Below are positions 56,861-64,000 of a stretch of 64,000 nt of DNA, one piece after another (position 1 is the stretch's first letter; each line of letters begins with the position of its first letter). The DNA is from Streptomyces sp. NBRC 109706 (GTDB lineage: Bacteria; Actinomycetota; Actinomycetes; Streptomycetales; Streptomycetaceae). The notes beneath the pieces were generated by a model. The model saw only the letters and a program-made list of their open reading frames with translations. It was not told the DNA's origin and made no database searches. The position numbers and the translations under genes are program-made. The stretch is taken from the NCBI RefSeq assembly GCF_000974485.1, contig NZ_BBOM01000010.1:372001-436000 (forward strand). The letters are read 5' to 3'.

Positions 56861-57697
56861 TCAGACCGTGGCTGCCCGCAGCCGTCGGGAGAGGAACTCC
56901 TCGAAGGTCATCAGCGCCGGATGCAGACCACGCAGGGCGGGGATGTCCGCTCGGTAGCCCGCCTCCGCGAACCACTCGAACATGCGCTCTTCGATGGGCT
57001 GCGCCTCGAAGCGGGTGGGGACCCCGGTGACGCGTTCGTAGATCTCGGCCACTTCGGGGAAGGTGATCTCATCGCCGGCCAGCTCAAGATGACGGCCGAT
57101 GTAGGTGTGCGGGGCGTCGAAGGCGGTGGCGGCAAAGACCCCGATGTCGTCGGCGGCGATCATCTGCATGGGCTTGTCCGGCTTGACGGGCAGTGACATG
57201 AGGCGCTCGCCCCGGGCGTCGGCGTAGTGCAGCAGGTTGTTCATGAAGAAGGCGGGCCGCAGGAGGGTGGCGGGCAGGCCGAGGGCGAGGATGTGCCGCT
57301 CGATCTCGGCTTTGCTCTCGAAGTGGTCGATGCCGGTCCGCCGTTCGGCACCACCCACGGAGCTGTACACGAAGTGCCCGACTCCGGCCGCCTTGGCGGC
57401 ATCCGCCACCGCCTTGCCCTGGCGGACCTCGGCGGCCAGGGACTCCGGCTCGTACGCCAGCGCCTGCACACTGAACACACCGTGGACGCCGGTCATGGCG
57501 CGGTGCAGAGATGCTTCGTCGTCCATGTCGCCCTGGACGAGCACCGCCCCCCGCTTCTGCAGTGCCTGGGCCTCGGGCTTGTCCGGGCTGCGGACCAGGG
57601 CACGCACCTCCCGGCCACGGGAGAGCAACTCCCTCGCGGCCGCGCCGCCCTGGTTTCCGGTACCGCCGATGACCAGGACGCTCTTCGCTTCAGTCAC
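56861..57697 (-). CDS. NmrA-family NAD(P)-binding protein
   Basis: A 278-residue atypical short-chain dehydrogenase of the NmrA/HSCARG type. The dinucleotide motif VLVIGGTGNQGGAAARELL is at residues 6-24, GDMDDEASLHRAMTGVHGVF and VYSSVGGAERRTG follow in the usual places. NmrA proteins bind NAD(P) and often act as redox sensors or quinone reductases. The GTG at 57697 follows GAGGAG. It looks intact, next to the remains of a sigma factor that probably once controlled it. Confidence 0.9.
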   Translation of the reverse strand: MTEAKSVLVIGGTGNQGGAAARELLSRGREVRALVRSPDKPEAQALQKRGAVLVQGDMDDEASLHRAMTGVHGVFSVQALAYEPESLAAEVRQGKAVADAAKAAGVGHFVYSSVGGAERRTGIDHFESKAEIERHILALGLPATLLRPAFFMNNLLHYADARGERLMSLPVKPDKPMQMIAADDIGVFAATAFDAPHTYIGRHLELAGDEITFPEVAEIYERVTGVPTRFEAQPIEERMFEWFAEAGYRADIPALRGLHPALMTFEEFLSRRLRAATV

Positions 57698-57890
57698 GGA
57701 AATCTCCTCACTGTAGGCGCCCACCCTCCCGGTGGCCGACTGGACGGGCCCCACCCTGCGACCTCAAGTGCGGTTGAGGTCAAGAGCGGGGTTGCGTATC
57801 CGTGCGGCACGGGACCCGCGCCGAGCAGACCCGGGAACACGGGAACGCGCACAAGATGCCGCCCCCGACCACTTTGTTCAGCCAAAGGGC

Positions 57891-58076
57891 ATGCCGGAGT
57901 TGAGGGTCAGTCAGATCAACGGCTGCGGCTGGTGCGTCGACGTCCCCACCAAGAAGGCCGCGGGCGCCGGCGAGAGCGCGACCCGGATCAACCTGGTCGC
58001 CGCCTGGCGCGAGTCCACCGTGTCGACCGAAGCCGAGCGGGCCGCGCCGGCACTCCAGGCCCCCGGCGAGCATCGT
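57891..58076 (+). pseudogene. AhpD/carboxymuconolactone decarboxylase fragment
   Basis: About 60 residues match the core of AhpD-like proteins: LRVSQINGCGWCVDVPTKKA with the CxxC pair (here CGWC), then ATRINLVAAWRESTVSTEAERA. The N-terminal helices and the C-terminal third are missing. This is the classical partner of ECF41 sigma factors, so it and the sigma remnant are parts of one decayed stress module, oriented divergently around the NmrA-type gene. Confidence 0.7.
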
Positions 58077-58162
58077 GACGAACAGCTCGGTCCGCGGGTC
58101 GTCGGCCGCGAGATCGAAGCCGGACCAGGCGCCGGTCGCGATGCGCAGGCGCAGCCCGCACC

Positions 58163-58327
58163 GCTGGCCGAGCGGAACAGCCGCGCGGCATCCGCGATCC
58201 GGATGGTGTCACCGACCGCCGCCTCGTCGAGCAGCGCGCGGAACCCGGACCGGTTGACCGCGTACACGCGGGACGACGTCGCCGGATCCTCGTACCCGAG
58301 GGAGCCGGACTCGGCTTGCCCTGGCAT
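58163..58327 (-). pseudogene. Serine recombinase (resolvase) fragment
   Basis: About 40 recognisable residues (RVYAVNRSGFRALLDEAAVG, then DTIRIADAARLFRS) correspond to the middle of the resolvase/invertase catalytic domain, where family members have the LDxLLxxAxxGDTVxVxxxxRLxR pattern. No catalytic Ser region or DNA-binding domain remains. It points to past mobile-element activity in this degraded stretch. Confidence 0.45.
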
Positions 58328-58527
58328 GCCCGGCTCGGCTCATGGGATCGACGCCCGGTGCGAGAGCGTCCAGCGGCTCGGCCTTCTCGGTCGCGTGTTC
58401 GTCGCCTGCGGGGCATCAGAGCATCAGGATCATCCCATGACCCCTTTTTGGGCCTACCTCGGCGATCTCCCTGGCAGGGGGCACGGCGCCGCAGCCGTGC
58501 CCGCCGGGCTCGTGAGGGGACGGACGG
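58328..58527. other. Non-coding stretch between remnants
   Basis: No gene, repeat or clear regulatory element is visible here. Frames lack coding bias. Confidence 0.4.
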
Positions 58528-59433
58528 TCAGGGGCGAGAGGCGCTGCCCACGCCGAGGGACCTGAGGACGTCCCCTCCGTGGTAGAAGGTGCGTCCGTTG
58601 ACGGTGCGCCGACGCCACCGCTGTTCGCTGGCGTGGCGGTAGACGCTGCCGGAGGCGATTCTCCACAGCCGGGAGATGTCCCTGGCGCTGAGCCACCGCA
58701 CCACAGGTTCCGTGACCGCCTGGCCGTCCCGCCGCGCTCCCCCCGGTGACGCAACGCGGTGCAGCGCTATCCATTCCTGGGCCGACCAACGGTGCGAGGA
58801 GACCGCGTCGCAGCCGACCTCGACGGGTGTGTCGGGCCGGTCGGCGCGCACCGTGGCGGTCAACACGCCCTCGCAGCGGGCGACGGCGCATGTCCCGACG
58901 CGCACACGCCGACCCGGGGACGGGTCGGTGACGTGCTGCGCCCGGCGCACCTCTCGCTCCACCTCTTCGGACAGCGCGCCCGCAGCCTCGTGCGCCGCCA
59001 GCCACCGCGCCTGCCGGATCAGGAACTCGGCGATGTCCCCCACCGTGTCACGGGGAGCTGCGACGGCCCGCTCCCGCACGACCAGCCCCGCCCAGGAGCG
59101 CAGCACTCCGAGGATCGTGGCGCGGGCCTCGGCCGCGGCGGTGTTGAACGGGAGCCCGGGCAGCGAACCACCGCCCGAGGTGGACTCGCGCGGCCGGTCG
59201 GAGCCCCCGAGGAGCAGTCCGCACTCGTGGTACAGACGGGGCAGCCGCGTCAGACCCCTCGTCAGACGCAGGACGCAGGTCGGGCACAACCGGCTCCCGA
59301 CCACGGCGAGTTCCCGGGGGCGGTCCGGCGTCTCACGTCCGCCGCGGCACGCGAGTCCCGCACATTCCGCGAGGTCCCGCACCGCATGGTTCACCTGAGT
59401 GGTATGTGTCATGTCGTCGAATTCGCGCTTCAT
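58528..59433 (-). CDS. OvmZ-like zinc-ribbon/HTH protein
   Basis: A 301-residue protein like the streptomycete 'OvmZ' type, common in plasmid- and phage-related regions. The N-terminal third has paired cysteines (CAGLAC, then LCPTCVLRL) fit for a zinc site. The middle is helical (EFLIRQARWLAAHEAAGALS). A second Cys pair lies near GTCAVARCEG. The last 60 residues form an excisionase/HTH-like module (LSARDISRLWRIASGSVYRH, then RRTVNGRTFYHGGDV). Start at ATG 59433; a GTG at 59442 is also possible. It may be the last gene of an integrated element. Function is unknown. Confidence 0.65.
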   Translation of the reverse strand: MKREFDDMTHTTQVNHAVRDLAECAGLACRGGRETPDRPRELAVVGSRLCPTCVLRLTRGLTRLPRLYHECGLLLGGSDRPRESTSGGGSLPGLPFNTAAAEARATILGVLRSWAGLVVRERAVAAPRDTVGDIAEFLIRQARWLAAHEAAGALSEEVEREVRRAQHVTDPSPGRRVRVGTCAVARCEGVLTATVRADRPDTPVEVGCDAVSSHRWSAQEWIALHRVASPGGARRDGQAVTEPVVRWLSARDISRLWRIASGSVYRHASEQRWRRRTVNGRTFYHGGDVLRSLGVGSASRP

Positions 59434-59492
59434 GTTCCCCACCGTCTCGAGTGTGGCGAACGTAATTCACGAATTCAACGACGAACAAAGAA

Positions 59493-59529
59493 AAGGCCCA
59501 CTGCATGTAGATCTCATGTAGTGGGCCTT
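59493..59529 (-). terminator. Long hairpin terminator of tetR gene
   Basis: AAGGCCCACT (59493-59502) pairs with AGTGGGCCTT (59520-59529). A G-T wobble and CATG/CATG extend it to 15 pairs around TAGATCT. On the minus strand it is followed by TTTTCTTT, so it ends transcription of the TetR gene. Confidence 0.85.
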
Positions 59530-59588
59530 GCAATTTCTTGATGGAGCTGCCCTGGAGATGTCGATCGGCCGGAACCGATCGGCATCCG

Positions 59589-60347
59589 TCACTTTTCAGA
59601 CGGGACGTCATCCACTTCAAGTCGCGCCGTGATCCCCTCAAGGACGCAGTCGAGGCCGGTTTCGAACTGCCACCCCGCGTCGTCCTTGCGGGCCGCCTCG
59701 CCGAGATAGCGCTCGTACAGCGGATAGCGACCGGTCTTGATCAACCACTGCATCTGCGGGGCCAGTTCGGAGCGCGCCTCCTCGTGACTGGACCAGCCCC
59801 TCGCCCGCAGCATCTGGTTCAGGCCGATCTCCGAGTCGACAGCGCCCCGGACATACGCGGTGACGGTGCTGTAGACCGCCATGGCTGTATCGGCGTCGAG
59901 CCGATTGCCGGCGAGCGCCGTCAGCGCGCCCTCCAGCACCGCCAGCTGATTCGGGGTGGGCCCGCACCAGTCGACCCGGGACACCCACGGGTGCCTCAGC
60001 ATCACGTCGCGAAGGCGCAGGGCGAGCACCCGGGTGACCTGCCGCCAGTCGGCCTCCCCGGAGGGCAGCTCCAGCTCGCCGTACGCGTGGTCGACCATCA
60101 GCTCCAGGAGCTCGTCCTTGCCGGTGACATAACGGTAGGCGGCCATGGGGGCGACGCCCAACGCGGAGGCCAGACGCCGCATCGTGACGGCGTCAAGACC
60201 CTCGGCGTCGGCGATCCCCACGGCCGCCTCCGCGATCCGCTCCGGGCTCAACGGCGTACGGGGGGCCGGCGCCGGGCGCTCAAGTCGCTGCCACAGCGGG
60301 AGGGTCTCGCGCTCGTTGCTCTTGCCCTGCCTGTCCCCAACGGCCAT
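59589..60347 (-). CDS. TetR-family repressor (TetR_C type)
   Basis: A 252-residue TetR repressor. The helix-turn-helix at residues about 35-80 reads IAEAAVGIADAEGLDAVTMR, then LASALGVAPMAAYRYVTGKD. The C-terminal ligand domain is the true TetR_C class, as in tetracycline-type repressors, with YSTVTAYVRGAVDSEIG. It is divergent from an FMN reductase gene that heads an exporter operon, and repeated GTGTAC sites lie between them, so it is almost certainly their local repressor. Confidence 0.92.
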   Translation of the reverse strand: MAVGDRQGKSNERETLPLWQRLERPAPAPRTPLSPERIAEAAVGIADAEGLDAVTMRRLASALGVAPMAAYRYVTGKDELLELMVDHAYGELELPSGEADWRQVTRVLALRLRDVMLRHPWVSRVDWCGPTPNQLAVLEGALTALAGNRLDADTAMAVYSTVTAYVRGAVDSEIGLNQMLRARGWSSHEEARSELAPQMQWLIKTGRYPLYERYLGEAARKDDAGWQFETGLDCVLEGITARLEVDDVPSEK

Positions 60348-60377
60348 CGGCGGGACTCCTTCCTGGGTACGCCGGAC

Positions 60378-60433
60378 GTGTACGACGTATCGTCAGTAGA
60401 TGGCGTACACTTCGACGTGTACATTGTACGTAC
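60378..60433. promoter_or_regulatory. Repeated GTGTAC sites, TetR operators
   Basis: GTGTAC at 60378-60383, its complement GTACAC at 60405-60410 and GTGTAC again at 60417-60422; the last two form a 6-bp dyad around TTCGAC. GTACGTAC (60426-60433) is a further palindrome. All lie in the 123-bp spacer between the divergent genes. Confidence 0.6.
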
Positions 60434-60470
60434 CGGATGCGCTGAACGTAACATAGCGGAGGTTTCTCGC

Positions 60471-61070
60471 ATGACCGACTCGAAGAGCACGCCCCTGCAG
60501 GTCGCCGTGATCATCGGCAGCACCAGGAACGGGCGGTTCGGTCCCGTCGTCGCCGACTGGGTGATCTCCCATATCGATCAGCGCGACGACATGGTGGCAG
60601 ACCGCGTCGACCTCGTGGAGACGCCCCTGCCCACCCAGTTCCCGGCGTTCGGCGAGGCCCCGTCCGAAGAGGTCCAGGAAATGGTCGGCGCGGTGGCTCC
60701 CCGGCTGACCGCGGCCGACGCGTTCATCGTGGTGACGCCGGAATACAATCACAGCTTCCCTGCCCCGCTGAAGAACGCCATCGACTGGCACAACGAGCAG
60801 TGGCACGCCAAGCCGGTCGGTTTCGTGTCGTACGGAGGCATCGCCGGCGGCCTGCGGGCCGTCGAGCAACTGCGGGTCGTGTTCGCCGAGGTGCACGCCG
60901 TCACAATTCGTAACACCGTCAGCTTCCACAACTACGGCGACCTCTTCGACGCGAACGGCAAGTCGACCGACCCCACGTCCGACGTCGCGGCCAAGGGCAT
61001 GCTCGGCCAGCTGGCCTGGTGGGGCCAGACGCTGCGGGACGCCAAGCGGACCCGGCCGTACGCCGTCTGA
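60471..61070 (+). CDS. NADPH-dependent FMN reductase
   Basis: A 199-residue flavodoxin-like reductase (SsuE/azoreductase group). FMN-binding signatures are IIGSTRNGRFGPVVADWV at the N-terminus and VVTPEYNHSFPAPLKNAIDW in the middle. It supplies reduced flavin or reduces quinones and azo or nitro compounds. The ATG at 60471 follows GCGGAGG. The DHA2 exporter gene starts 30 bp after its stop and an old yellow enzyme follows, forming a redox-detoxification operon under the divergent TetR. Confidence 0.92.
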   Translation: MTDSKSTPLQVAVIIGSTRNGRFGPVVADWVISHIDQRDDMVADRVDLVETPLPTQFPAFGEAPSEEVQEMVGAVAPRLTAADAFIVVTPEYNHSFPAPLKNAIDWHNEQWHAKPVGFVSYGGIAGGLRAVEQLRVVFAEVHAVTIRNTVSFHNYGDLFDANGKSTDPTSDVAAKGMLGQLAWWGQTLRDAKRTRPYAV

Positions 61071-61100
61071 CGAACCAGCGAGCGCGCCTTGGGGGCAGCG

Positions 61101-62726
61101 ATGACCGACCATGCAGCCGAGACACCCGCACCCGTCCGTCCACCCCTGCCCCGCCTTGGCGTCTTCGGGCTGATGCTCGGCATCGTCCTGGCGACGCTCG
61201 ACGGGCAGATCATCAGCACCGCACTCCCCACGGTCGTCGGGGACCTGGGCGGCCTGAACCACTTCTCCTGGGTGGTGACGGTGTATCTGCTCGCGATGTC
61301 GGCGTCGACGCCGATCTGGGGCAAACTGGGTGACCTGTACGGCCGCAAGGGCGCCTACATGTCCTCCGTGGTGGTCTTCCTCATCGGGTCGATCCTGTGC
61401 GGCATGGCGCAGGACATGACGCAGCTCATCGTGTTCCGTGCCCTCCAGGGGCTCGGCGCCGGCGGCCTGATGGTGGGGGCCCTGTCGGTCATCGGCGTTC
61501 TGGTGGCTCCGACGGAGAGAGGCCGCGTCCAGTCGATCGTCGCCATGATGCTCCCGGTGGCCTTCGTCGGCGGGCCCCTCCTCGGCGGATTCATCACCGA
61601 CTACATGAGCTGGCGCTGGACCTTCTATGTGAACGTCCCCGTCGGCGCGATCGCGCTGCTGGCGGTCGCACGCGGCGTGAATCTGCGCACCGAGCGCACC
61701 AGGGGCCGGATCGACTACCTCGGCGCGCTCCTGCTCACCGTGGCCATCATGGCGCTGACCCTGATGGCCACCTGGGCCGGTGGCAGGTACTCCTGGCTCT
61801 CACCACAGATCATCGGCCTCGGCGCGGTGAGCGTTCTGTCGCTGGCCTGGTTCGTCCGTGTGGAACGACGAGCCGACGAGCCGGTCACGCCTCCCCGCCT
61901 GTTCCGCAGCCGGGAGTTCACCCTCGCGCAGATCCTGAGTTTCCTTACCGGCGCGGTCATGATCGCCATCATCAGCTACCTGCCGCAGTACATGCAGTTC
62001 GTCCAAGGCGCCTCATCCACGGTCAGCGGCATGCTGATCCTGCCGATGATGCTCGGGATGCTGGTGGCGCAACTGACCGCGGGACGATTGATGGACCGGG
62101 GCGGACTGGAGCGTGTCCTGCCCGTCACCGGCAGCGCCGTCATGATCGTCGGCGCGCTGGTCCTGCTCATGCTCGGCACCGACACCCCGGTCGGCCTCGC
62201 CTCCGCTTCCACCCTCGTCATGGGGGCCGGCGTCGGCATCCTGATGCAGAGCACCCTGCTCACGACGATGAACCACGCCGACAAGAAGGACATGGGTGCC
62301 GCGTCCGGGACGGTCACTCTCACCCGCACCATCGGCGGTTCCCTGGGAGTCGCGGTGCTCGGGGCCGTACAGGCCAGCCGCATGAGCGAGACGCTGGCGC
62401 GGCGGCTCGGCCCCGACGCGGAGCAACGCCTCACCGGTGGCGGCGAGTTCACCCCCGACCTGCTGAAGGGCATGCCCCCGGCCGTTCGCGAGGGCGTCCA
62501 GGCGGCCATCACCAGCGGTCTGCGCGGAGTCGTCATCGGAGCCGGTCTCCTGTCCCTCGTCGCGTTCGTCACGACGTGGTTCATCCGCTCGGCCTCCAGC
62601 AGTGAGCCGTCGCCGACCGACGCCCCCGGCCCCGGCCCCGGCCCCGGTGGGAAGGACGAGGCGGGCGACGCCCGCACCGACCACGGCCAGAACCAGGCAG
62701 CCGTACGCACGCCGCCCTCGGACTGA
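61101..62726 (+). CDS. DHA2-family MFS drug exporter
   Basis: A 541-residue 14-helix exporter of the EmrB/QacA type. Motifs: LDGQIISTALPTVVGDLGG, GKLGDLYGRKGAYM (motif A), RALQGLGAGGLMVG (motif B) and PLLGGFITDYMSWRW (motif C region, diagnostic of drug:H+ antiporters). A Gly/Pro-rich hydrophilic tail of about 45 residues follows the last helix. It starts at the ATG at 61101 behind a G-rich stretch. Coupling to a flavin reductase and TetR suggests export of an electrophilic or quinone-like toxin. Confidence 0.92.
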   Translation: MTDHAAETPAPVRPPLPRLGVFGLMLGIVLATLDGQIISTALPTVVGDLGGLNHFSWVVTVYLLAMSASTPIWGKLGDLYGRKGAYMSSVVVFLIGSILCGMAQDMTQLIVFRALQGLGAGGLMVGALSVIGVLVAPTERGRVQSIVAMMLPVAFVGGPLLGGFITDYMSWRWTFYVNVPVGAIALLAVARGVNLRTERTRGRIDYLGALLLTVAIMALTLMATWAGGRYSWLSPQIIGLGAVSVLSLAWFVRVERRADEPVTPPRLFRSREFTLAQILSFLTGAVMIAIISYLPQYMQFVQGASSTVSGMLILPMMLGMLVAQLTAGRLMDRGGLERVLPVTGSAVMIVGALVLLMLGTDTPVGLASASTLVMGAGVGILMQSTLLTTMNHADKKDMGAASGTVTLTRTIGGSLGVAVLGAVQASRMSETLARRLGPDAEQRLTGGGEFTPDLLKGMPPAVREGVQAAITSGLRGVVIGAGLLSLVAFVTTWFIRSASSSEPSPTDAPGPGPGPGGKDEAGDARTDHGQNQAAVRTPPSD

Positions 62727-62864
62727 CCGGACCGCAGGACCCGACCCCACCGCGGGGGCCGCGAACACGCCCCCACCATGCCCCCTTTCGAACCCTCAGT
62801 GTCCGCTGCTGCCGAGGGCCGCGCCCGCGGCCGACCGCAGCCCCAACCGAAGGCGAACATTCCT

Positions 62865-63983
62865 ATGTCCACTGCCTCCGCCGAACGCGCCACATCCGTA
62901 CTGATGCGCCCCCTGTCACTGGGGAGCCTCCTGCTGCCCAACCGCATCGTCATGGCGCCCATGACACGTGAGCACTCCCCCGACGGCATCCCCGGCGACG
63001 ACGTGGCCCGGTACTACGGACGGCGCGCGGCGGGAGGCGTCGGCCTGATCATCACCGAGGGGACGTACGTCGGCCACGAATCGGCGGGCAACAGCGCCCG
63101 CGTCCCCTGTTTCCACGGCGCCGAGGCACTCGCCGGCTGGTCAGCGGTGGCGGACGAAGTCCACCGGGCCGGCGGCAGGATCGTGCCGCAGCTGTGGCAC
63201 ACGGGCATGGACCGCGCCGTCGGCGCTCCCCCAGTCCCCGACGCACCTCGGATCGGCCCCTCGGGAGTCCCCCTGGACGACTCGGAACCGGGGGTGACCA
63301 TGACCCAGTCGGACATCGACAACGTGATCGCGGCGTTCGCGACGGCCGCGGCGGAGGCGGAGGCCATCGGCTTCGACGGTGTCGAGATCCACGGCGCCCA
63401 CGGCTACCTCGTCGACCAGTTCCTCTGGTCCCACACCAATCGGCGCACCGACACGTACGGCGGTGACACGGCCTCGCGCGCCCGTTTCGCCGCCGAGATC
63501 GTCGAAGCCTGCCGGGAGGCCGTCTCGCCCGACTTCCCGATCCTCTTCCGGCTGTCCCAGTGGAAGATGCAGCACTTCCAGGCGCGGATCGCCGAAACCC
63601 CACAGGAACTGGAGGTCATCCTCGGCCGCCTGGCCGAGGCCGGCGCCGACGTCTTCCACTGCTCCACCCGCCGCTTCCACCTCCCCGAGTTCGAGGGCTC
63701 CGACCTCAACCTCGCGGGGTGGGCGAGGAAGCTCTCGGGGAGGCCCTCGATCAGCGTCGGATCCGTCGGCTTCGACAACGAGTTCCTCCAGTCGTTCCAG
63801 GGGCAGCAGGGCAAGGTCACGGGCATCGACGGACTGCTGGACCGCATGGAGCGTGACGAGTTCGACCTCGTGGCGGTCGGGCGGGGCCTCCTGGCCAACC
63901 CCGACTGGACGGCCAAGGTCCTGAACGACCGCTGGGACGAACTGCGGCCCTTCCACGTCGGCCTCCTCGGCACGCTGCACTGA
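62865..63983 (+). CDS. Old yellow enzyme-family NADH:flavin oxidoreductase
   Basis: A 372-residue TIM-barrel flavoprotein of the old yellow enzyme family, which reduces C=C bonds of enones or nitro compounds with NAD(P)H. FMN-contact motifs are LLLPNRIVMAPMTREHSPDG, the catalytic pair in GFDGVEIHGAHGYLVDQFLW and VAVGRGLLANPDW near the end. HTNRRTDTYGG is also typical. It starts at the ATG at 62865. It follows the exporter by 138 bp and probably belongs to the same detoxification regulon. Confidence 0.93.
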   Translation: MSTASAERATSVLMRPLSLGSLLLPNRIVMAPMTREHSPDGIPGDDVARYYGRRAAGGVGLIITEGTYVGHESAGNSARVPCFHGAEALAGWSAVADEVHRAGGRIVPQLWHTGMDRAVGAPPVPDAPRIGPSGVPLDDSEPGVTMTQSDIDNVIAAFATAAAEAEAIGFDGVEIHGAHGYLVDQFLWSHTNRRTDTYGGDTASRARFAAEIVEACREAVSPDFPILFRLSQWKMQHFQARIAETPQELEVILGRLAEAGADVFHCSTRRFHLPEFEGSDLNLAGWARKLSGRPSISVGSVGFDNEFLQSFQGQQGKVTGIDGLLDRMERDEFDLVAVGRGLLANPDWTAKVLNDRWDELRPFHVGLLGTLH

Positions 63984-64000
63984 ATCCCCCCGCACGCCAC

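Noticed and set aside
58676..59541. Long plus-strand frames opposite the OvmZ-like gene
   Set aside because: They are Arg/Ser/Thr-rich shadows, whereas the minus strand has paired cysteines and an HTH-like end.
1..64000. tRNA, rRNA, intact transposase, phage or replication-origin genes
   Set aside because: I looked for their typical sequences and found none; only a resolvase scrap suggests mobility.

Overview
The window looks like chromosomal DNA from a Streptomyces or a very close streptomycete. Base composition is strongly G+C rich with G/C-ending codons, TTA leucine codons are almost absent (I found three), and several families typical of the group are present: an XRE/DUF397/ATPase trio of the WhiJ type, Spo0M, an NsdA-like HTH protein, a BldB-region-type ESX locus, and a CspA / DEAD-box helicase / SCO5918-like neighbourhood. 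I see no rRNA, tRNA, CRISPR array or intact insertion sequence.

Layout. 0.07-9.9 kb: a MarR repressor divergent from a prolyl iminopeptidase, Spo0M, small membrane proteins, a secreted subtilase with a P-domain behind an unusual repeat-rich promoter, then an ABC-2 permease operonic with an extracellular-hydrolase/ABC-ATPase fusion. 10.2-16.4 kb: a DHA2 drug exporter, WrbA with a near-ideal operator, the XRE/DUF397/ATPase trio with a leaderless-type promoter, and a VanW-family protein. 16.4-22.5 kb: the complete urea transporter urtABCDE with a GlnR-like box and a structured leader, headed by a cytoplasmic UrtA/AmiC-like paralogue. 22.6-34.7 kb: MarR plus tyrosine phosphatase, a degenerate Nudix protein, a secreted SGNH lipase, a BCCT osmolyte transporter, a flavoprotein, two DUF202 proteins, a MaoC hydratase, an NsdA-like regulator, and hmgA with a HutC-type GntR gene. 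36.0-38.4 kb: the cold-shock group. 38.5-43.9 kb: an RsbW-like ATPase, then a two-component system, an orphan TAXI binding protein and a DctA-type symporter, which together look like one C4-dicarboxylate sensing and uptake locus.

44-49.1 kb is a damaged type VII secretion (ESX) locus. EccC lacks its N-terminal two thirds and abuts an AraC gene that has also lost its 5' end, mycP is frameshifted and lacks its catalytic serine, and eccE is reduced to a tail, while eccD and the last gene are open. 49.1-55.2 kb holds the most intriguing system: a compact operon with a stand-alone carrier protein, a nucleotidyltransferase carrying a winged-helix-like tail, an unknown helical protein, a stand-alone condensation domain and a three-gene ABC exporter, but no adenylation domain. 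I do not recognise the pathway.

55.2-59.4 kb is a gene graveyard: fragments of a TPP-type enzyme, an unknown protein, an ECF41-type sigma factor, an AhpD/carboxymuconolactone decarboxylase-like protein and a resolvase lie around an intact NmrA-family gene and an OvmZ-like zinc-ribbon/HTH gene. 59.6-64.0 kb is an intact redox/efflux locus: a TetR repressor divergent from an FMN reductase, a DHA2 exporter and an old yellow enzyme, with repeated GTGTAC operators between them.

All family assignments come from reading the translated sequence without database searches. Start sites were moved inward where a better ribosome binding site or domain boundary was visible.
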